Origin: Streptomyces sp. NBC_01288
Lineage (GTDB): Bacteria; Actinomycetota; Actinomycetes; Streptomycetales; Streptomycetaceae
DNA: 64,000 nt
Assembly: GCF_035982055.1 (NCBI RefSeq)
Contig: NZ_CP108427.1
Span: 9,175,001-9,239,000, forward strand
Direction of reading: 5' to 3'
The notes under the pieces are model-generated. The model was not told the origin of the DNA, did not search any database, and saw only the letters and a program-made list of their open reading frames with translations. This document shows positions 60,485 to 64,000 of this stretch, one piece after another. Numbering within the stretch: position 1 is the stretch's first letter; every line of letters starts with the position of its first letter. The position numbers were made by a program, and so were the translations under genes.

Positions 60485-61057
60485 ATGGAGCTGATCCAGA
60501 ACACCTCTGACCTGTCCGCGTACTTGGCTGCCGACGAGGCCATTGACCATGAGCATCCCCTCGTAAGGGAGACAGCCGCGCGGCTGGCCAGAAGTGCCGC
60601 CGACTCGTATGGCTATGCACGCCTCGCGTTCGAGTTCGTGCGGGACGGCATTCCCCACTCGCAGGACTCCGGTGATCCGCGCGTCACCTGGCGGGCCTCC
60701 GACGTCCTGGAGCAGGGCACCGGCATCTGCTACGCCAAGGCGCACGCGCTGGCCGCGCTGCTGCGGGCCGAGGACATTCCTACGGCGTTCTGCTACCAGA
60801 AGTTCGACGTCGTGCACGGTCTGGTCGCCGTGCGCTTCAACGGGGCCTGGCATCGGCAGGACCCGCGCGGCAACAAGCCGGGCGTGGATGCGCAGTTCTC
60901 TCTGGACGGTGAGCGGTTGGCCTTCGTACCCGATCCAGAGTTCAATGAGCTGGACTATCCAGACCTGTACGCTGAACCGCACCCGGTCGTGCTGAGCGCC
61001 CTCAAGGCCGCCCCCGACCGCACGCACCTTTGGCAGACGCTCCCGACCGCACTCTGA
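60485..61057 (+). CDS. Transglutaminase-like cysteine protease superfamily protein
   Basis: A 190-residue cytoplasmic protein. The Cys-His-Asp triad is visible: GTGICYAKAHALAALL (Cys), FDVVHGLVAV (His) and WHRQDPRGN (Asp). Family members can be proteases, amidases or crosslinkers. It is followed eight bases later by the B3/B4 gene, and the two appear to be an operon from the leaderless promoter. Activity not predictable. Confidence 0.85.
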   Translation: MELIQNTSDLSAYLAADEAIDHEHPLVRETAARLARSAADSYGYARLAFEFVRDGIPHSQDSGDPRVTWRASDVLEQGTGICYAKAHALAALLRAEDIPTAFCYQKFDVVHGLVAVRFNGAWHRQDPRGNKPGVDAQFSLDGERLAFVPDPEFNELDYPDLYAEPHPVVLSALKAAPDRTHLWQTLPTAL

Positions 61058-61065
61058 GGCAGCCC

Positions 61066-61758
61066 ATGACCCTCACCCTGACCGTGTCCGACGAAGTCCG
61101 CGCCCTCGCCCCGGGGTTCACCCATGTGGCGATCGAGGCGACCGGACTGGTCAACGGGCCCAGTACCGAAGCGAGTTCGGCGCTCCTCGACGACGCGGCC
61201 CGCCGTCTCGTCGTACGACTGGACGGGCGCGCCCCGCACGAGGACCCGCACATGGTGGCCTGGCGCGAGGTGTACACGGGGTTCGGGTCGAAGCCGTCGC
61301 GTACCCGCAACTCGGCGGAGGCGCTGGCCAAGAGGGCGCTTTCCGATGATGGGTTGCCCCGGATCAATGTGCTGGTCGATCTCTACAACGCCATCAGTGT
61401 GGCCCACTTGGTCCCTGTCGGGGGCGAGGACACCGACCGCATCCAGGGCGCGATGACCCTCCAACGGGCCGCCGGGGACGAGGAGTTCGTGACCGTCGCG
61501 GGCGGTGAGGAGGTCGTCGAGCATCCCGACGCGGGCGAGGTGGTGTGGGCCGACGCGGTCGGTGTCACGTGCCGTCGGTGGAACTGGCGGCAGGGGCCGC
61601 GCACCAGGCTCACGGAGGAAACGACCGCCGCTGTCTTCCTGTTGGAGAGTCTGGCGCCGATGCCGGTCGCCGAGGTCGAGCGTGCGGGTGCCGAACTGGC
61701 CGAGCTGCTGGAGAAGTTCAGCCCCGGGGCGCGGATCACCGTCCACGCCCCGGCGTGA
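61066..61758 (+). CDS. B3/B4 tRNA-editing-like domain protein
   Basis: A 230-residue stand-alone copy of the PheT B3/B4 fold (VRALAPGFTHVAIEATGLVNGP.., WREVYTGFGSKPSRTRNSAEALAKRAL, LPRINVLVDLYNAISVAHLVPVGGED). In phenylalanyl-tRNA synthetase this domain clears Tyr-tRNAPhe; free-standing members may edit other mischarged tRNA or act on D-amino acids. The upstream threonine aldolase makes a link to amino acid quality control tempting but unproven. Confidence 0.85.
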   Translation: MTLTLTVSDEVRALAPGFTHVAIEATGLVNGPSTEASSALLDDAARRLVVRLDGRAPHEDPHMVAWREVYTGFGSKPSRTRNSAEALAKRALSDDGLPRINVLVDLYNAISVAHLVPVGGEDTDRIQGAMTLQRAAGDEEFVTVAGGEEVVEHPDAGEVVWADAVGVTCRRWNWRQGPRTRLTEETTAAVFLLESLAPMPVAEVERAGAELAELLEKFSPGARITVHAPA

Positions 61759-61762
61759 CGAT

Positions 61763-62491
61763 TCAGCGAGCCTCGGCCGCCTTGACCTCTTCGGGAGTGG
61801 GTGCGGTGCCGCCGAGATGGGCGGGCATCCACCAGGTGTCGTCCGGGCCGTTGGGTCGTACCGGATAAGCGCGTTGGGCGGCTTCGAGGAGTTCCTGGAT
61901 GCGCTCGCGCAGGCGGCGGGTGATCGCGCCCGCGTACTGGTCCTGAGGAGCCTCCACCGGCTCGCCGACCCGGATGGTGATCGGGGTGTGGCTGCGCTTG
62001 AAGTTCTTCGGGTGGCCCTTGGTCCACAGGCGCTGGGTGCCCCACAGCGCCATCGGGATCAGCGGGACGCCGGCCTCCTGGGCCATGCGCGCGGCACCCG
62101 ACTTGAAGCTCTTCAGGGTGAAGGACTGGGAGATCGTCGCCTCGGGGAAGACGCCGACGATCTCACCGGACCGCAGCGACTCCAGTGCGTGCTGGTAGGC
62201 CGTCTCGCCCTGCTTGCGGTCCACCGGGATGTGCTTCATGCCGCGCATCAGCGGGCCCGAGATCTTGTGCCGGAACACCGACTCCTTCGCCATGAAGCGC
62301 ACCAGGCGCTTCTGCGGCAGGGCGGCGAGACCGTCGAAGATGAAGTCCAGGTAGCTGATGTGGTTGCTGACCAGCACGGCGCCGCCCGAGCGCGGAATGT
62401 TCTCCGACCCCTTGCAGTCGATCTTGAGGTCCCAGGCCTTGAACAGCGTTTGGGCGAGACCGATGACGGGGCGGTAGACAAGCTCAGCCAT
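61763..62491 (-). CDS. 1-acyl-sn-glycerol-3-phosphate acyltransferase-like protein (PlsC family)
   Basis: A 242-residue protein with the HX4D box (SNHISYLDFI) and VFPEATIS, where the usual EGT is EAT. RFMAKESVFRHKISGPLMRGM matches the PlsC block II/III pattern. It likely acylates lysophosphatidate at the membrane. ATG 62491 is the best start; the upstream stretch is Arg-rich and improbable. Confidence 0.88.
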   Translation of the reverse strand: MAELVYRPVIGLAQTLFKAWDLKIDCKGSENIPRSGGAVLVSNHISYLDFIFDGLAALPQKRLVRFMAKESVFRHKISGPLMRGMKHIPVDRKQGETAYQHALESLRSGEIVGVFPEATISQSFTLKSFKSGAARMAQEAGVPLIPMALWGTQRLWTKGHPKNFKRSHTPITIRVGEPVEAPQDQYAGAITRRLRERIQELLEAAQRAYPVRPNGPDDTWWMPAHLGGTAPTPEEVKAAEAR

Positions 62492-62677
62492 GGACGGGGT
62501 GGACCCTTCTCTCTGCCTGGAAGGGGTTCTCCGGGCGGGAAAGCTACGCAGCCGTAGGTTTACGGCATTGCGCAGATCGTGCCCCAAGAACGAACGACTG
62601 GCCAGTCCTCGTGCCGCAGAACGGCGAGATCCTCGTCACGTCGATCGCTTGATCCACCTCGGGCTTTTAAGTTCCCT

Positions 62678-63094
62678 TTACTGTGCGCGAACCGTCACTC
62701 GACGCACGAGCAGGTACATCTCGCACCCCAGGCAGTACCCGAACGCGGCATTGAGGAACGCGGCCGCCAACGCGGCCCCGGTCGCCGCGAGCCCGAGCCA
62801 GTCGGGACCCAGGCCGAAACCGACCAGTCCCACCCCGGCGAAGACCAGACCGACCCCCTGTGCGAACCGCGGCGGCTCCGGCGACTCGAACTCGGTCGGC
62901 GGTCCGATCCGGGGCCGTACGGCCTTCCGGAACAGCCAGCCGTACGGCGATCGGCCCACGCCGCCCGCCGCGCCCAGCGCGAACGCCAGGGTCTGCCAGG
63001 CCAGCAGCCAGAAACTGCCGGTGATCAGCACGACCGCCAGTACCACGGTCGTCAGGGCCGCCCCGAAGCGCGGTCCTCTTACGTCGATGTCCAT
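62678..63094 (-). CDS. DUF4395 family membrane protein
   Basis: A 138-residue protein with three membrane helices and the DUF4395 C-terminus GYCLGCEMYLLVRR with a CxxC pair. It is divergent from the thioredoxin gene, an arrangement seen with this family, so it may form the membrane partner of that thioredoxin in a disulfide or sulfur-transfer pathway (inference). Confidence 0.85.
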   Translation of the reverse strand: MDIDVRGPRFGAALTTVVLAVVLITGSFWLLAWQTLAFALGAAGGVGRSPYGWLFRKAVRPRIGPPTEFESPEPPRFAQGVGLVFAGVGLVGFGLGPDWLGLAATGAALAAAFLNAAFGYCLGCEMYLLVRRVTVRAQ

Positions 63095-63169
63095 GAATCA
63101 AGGATTCCGCAACGGAAAGGATTCGTGGTGCCGGGAATCTTTGCAGTCTCGTGAACGCTGGAGAATTCG

Positions 63170-63583
63170 ATGACCGGACTTGTGGTGTGCGTGGTGGTGC
63201 TCGCGGCGGCGAGCGCCTACGGAGTGCTGCATCGGCGGCGGAGCGGGAGAGTACGCGTGCGTGGGCGCGACGGCGGAAAACGGCTCGGCGCCGCCGAGCT
63301 GGGCGGCGACCTCGGCGAGAAGGCCACCCTGGTGCAGTTCTCCAGCGCGTTCTGCGCGCCCTGCCGGGCCACGCGCCGGGTGCTGGGCGAGGTGGCCGGC
63401 ATGGTCCCCGGTGTGAGCCACATCGAGATCGACGCCGAGGACCATCTGCACCTCGTACGGGAACTCGACATCCTGAAGACCCCCACCGTGCTGGTCCTCG
63501 ACGCCGACGGGCGGGTCGTACGGCGTGCCACCGGCCTCCCCCGCAAGGCGGATGTCATCGCTGCTCTGGGGGAGGCGGTCTGA
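63170..63583 (+). CDS. Membrane-anchored thioredoxin-like protein
   Basis: A 137-residue protein. A hydrophobic N-terminal segment (about 3-18) is followed by a basic stretch and a thioredoxin domain with the active site CAPC (FSSAFCAPCRATRR) and the cis-Pro loop KTPTV. It is divergent from the DUF4395 gene and sits next to a sulfur-type leader peptide, so it probably serves sulfur metabolism. Confidence 0.9.
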   Translation: MTGLVVCVVVLAAASAYGVLHRRRSGRVRVRGRDGGKRLGAAELGGDLGEKATLVQFSSAFCAPCRATRRVLGEVAGMVPGVSHIEIDAEDHLHLVRELDILKTPTVLVLDADGRVVRRATGLPRKADVIAALGEAV

Positions 63584-63678
63584 CGGTCGTGACGCCATTG
63601 GTGAGGACATCGGTGAGTCATCTCCCATATGCCGGAACGTACTTGACTGTGCGCACCACCTATCGTCAACCTGACCGT

Positions 63679-63759
63679 ATGCCTTCGGAACTCCTTCTCT
63701 ACGGGCGGGTGCACGTCGACCTGGCCCGCACCGCGAGCGCGCGCTGTCCGGGCTGTTGA
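63679..63759 (+). CDS. Short Cys-ending leader peptide upstream of the flavin reductase gene
   Basis: A 26-codon frame from ATG 63679 to TGA 63757-63759 (GTG 63709 is an alternative). The middle reads VHVDLARTASARC, the conserved part of actinobacterial putative leader peptides, and it ends CPGC. In mycobacteria Cys-rich upstream frames attenuate genes for cysteine use; the same sensing is proposed here. The stop is 44 bases before the reductase ATG. Confidence 0.8.
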   Translation: MPSELLLYGRVHVDLARTASARCPGC

Positions 63760-63803
63760 GCAGCCACGGACCCCGTTCGTCCCCTCCGCAGAAGGACACG
63801 TCC

Positions 63804-64000
63804 ATGACGGCCACGCCCGACCTCGGCACCCGTACTCCTCAGCACGCCTCTCCCGACCTGCTGCGTTCCGTCTTCCGGCAGCACGCGGCCGGTGTGGCGG
63901 TGATCACCGCGCGCGGTGAGAACGGCCCGGTCGGCTTCACCGCCACCTCGCTCAGCTCCGTCTCCGCACAGCCCCCGATGCTGTCCTTCGGGATCAGTAC
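63804..64000 (+). CDS. Flavin reductase-like protein, N-terminal part (cut by window edge)
   Basis: Sixty-five codons are visible. SPDLLRSVFRQHAAGVAVITARGENGPVGFTATSLSSVSAQPPMLSF is the N-terminal part of the flavin reductase (FMN-binding split barrel) family. AGAAGGA lies before ATG 63804. Such enzymes reduce FMN for two-component monooxygenases, for example sulfonate desulfonation, which fits the leader peptide. The C-terminus lies outside the window. Confidence 0.85.
   Translation, partial: MTATPDLGTRTPQHASPDLLRSVFRQHAAGVAVITARGENGPVGFTATSLSSVSAQPPMLSFGIS

Noticed and set aside
63643..63666. Promoter TTGACT...TATCGT before the leader peptide
   Set aside because: The spacer is only 12 bp, too short for a housekeeping promoter. 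The real start of this transcript cannot be placed by eye.

Overview
The window is high-GC actinobacterial DNA and almost certainly comes from a Streptomyces chromosome. Third codon positions are strongly G/C, GTG starts and ATGA/GTGA overlaps are common, and the gene content is typical of the genus: secreted CAZymes with CBM13/CBM2 modules, GAF-PP2C phosphatase-kinases, FUSC transporters, an M56 peptidase, and a short Cys-ending leader peptide. I saw no tRNA, rRNA, CRISPR array, insertion sequence or phage gene. All genes keep the same codon style, so it reads as ordinary chromosome with an accessory flavour.

Layout. 1-5727: tail of a transport-type protein, a LacI regulator, and an alpha-mannan/galactoside cluster (GH76, then GH27-GH76 divergently) with two LacI-type operators between them. 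5735-9892: amidohydrolase plus MIO-type ammonia-lyase (ATGA-coupled), with an MFS exporter divergent. 9911-14857: GAF-PP2C-HATPase regulator, methyltransferase, and a large protein with a TerD-like C-terminus. 14895-20643: TetR regulator divergent from a PaoABC/CoxSML-type molybdenum hydroxylase plus XdhC maturation factor, with two identical palindromic operators between. 20654-25687: HAD phosphatase and AsnC regulator, FUSC transporter, lactonase-type propeller, CbiX-like protein. 25793-34839: GlcNAc-kinase-like ATPase coupled to uracil-DNA glycosylase, a BNR-repeat protein, an Rv1733c-like membrane protein, a HEAT-repeat protein, an AidB-like acyl-CoA dehydrogenase divergent from a PaaX-type regulator, and a GNAT. 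Two of these genes share an almost identical DNA-damage-type promoter.

34911-39635: pectin/xylan block (PL3, PL1, CE1-CBM2 esterase, SGNH esterase) with two LacI-type operators between the divergent arms. 39708-43259: xanthine/uracil-type permease, FprA-like ferredoxin reductase, small conserved protein. 43269-48955: TetR, DUF2630, an HTH-Clp_N protein with a compact palindrome-covered leaderless promoter and a 22-bp tandem repeat array, a HAD/zinc-ribbon/PAP2 operon, M56 peptidase and DUF5134 protein. 49151-54121: FUSC-MarR pair and a large GH-A-like glycosidase without signal peptide. 54144-56722: two VOC proteins, GNAT, GDPD. 57138-61758: DUF6421, SDR and threonine-aldolase genes in tight order, then a leaderless transglutaminase-like gene with a B3/B4 (tRNA-editing-like) gene. 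61763-64000: acyltransferase, DUF4395/thioredoxin divergent pair, and a Cys-ending leader peptide in front of a flavin reductase cut by the window edge.

The strongest candidates for undescribed biology are the HTH-Clp_N locus, the DUF6421-SDR-aldolase cluster, the shared damage-type promoters, the ASD (not ASG) ammonia-lyase, and the CbiX homologue lacking its metal-binding histidine. All functional calls rest on motif recognition by eye; no database search was run.
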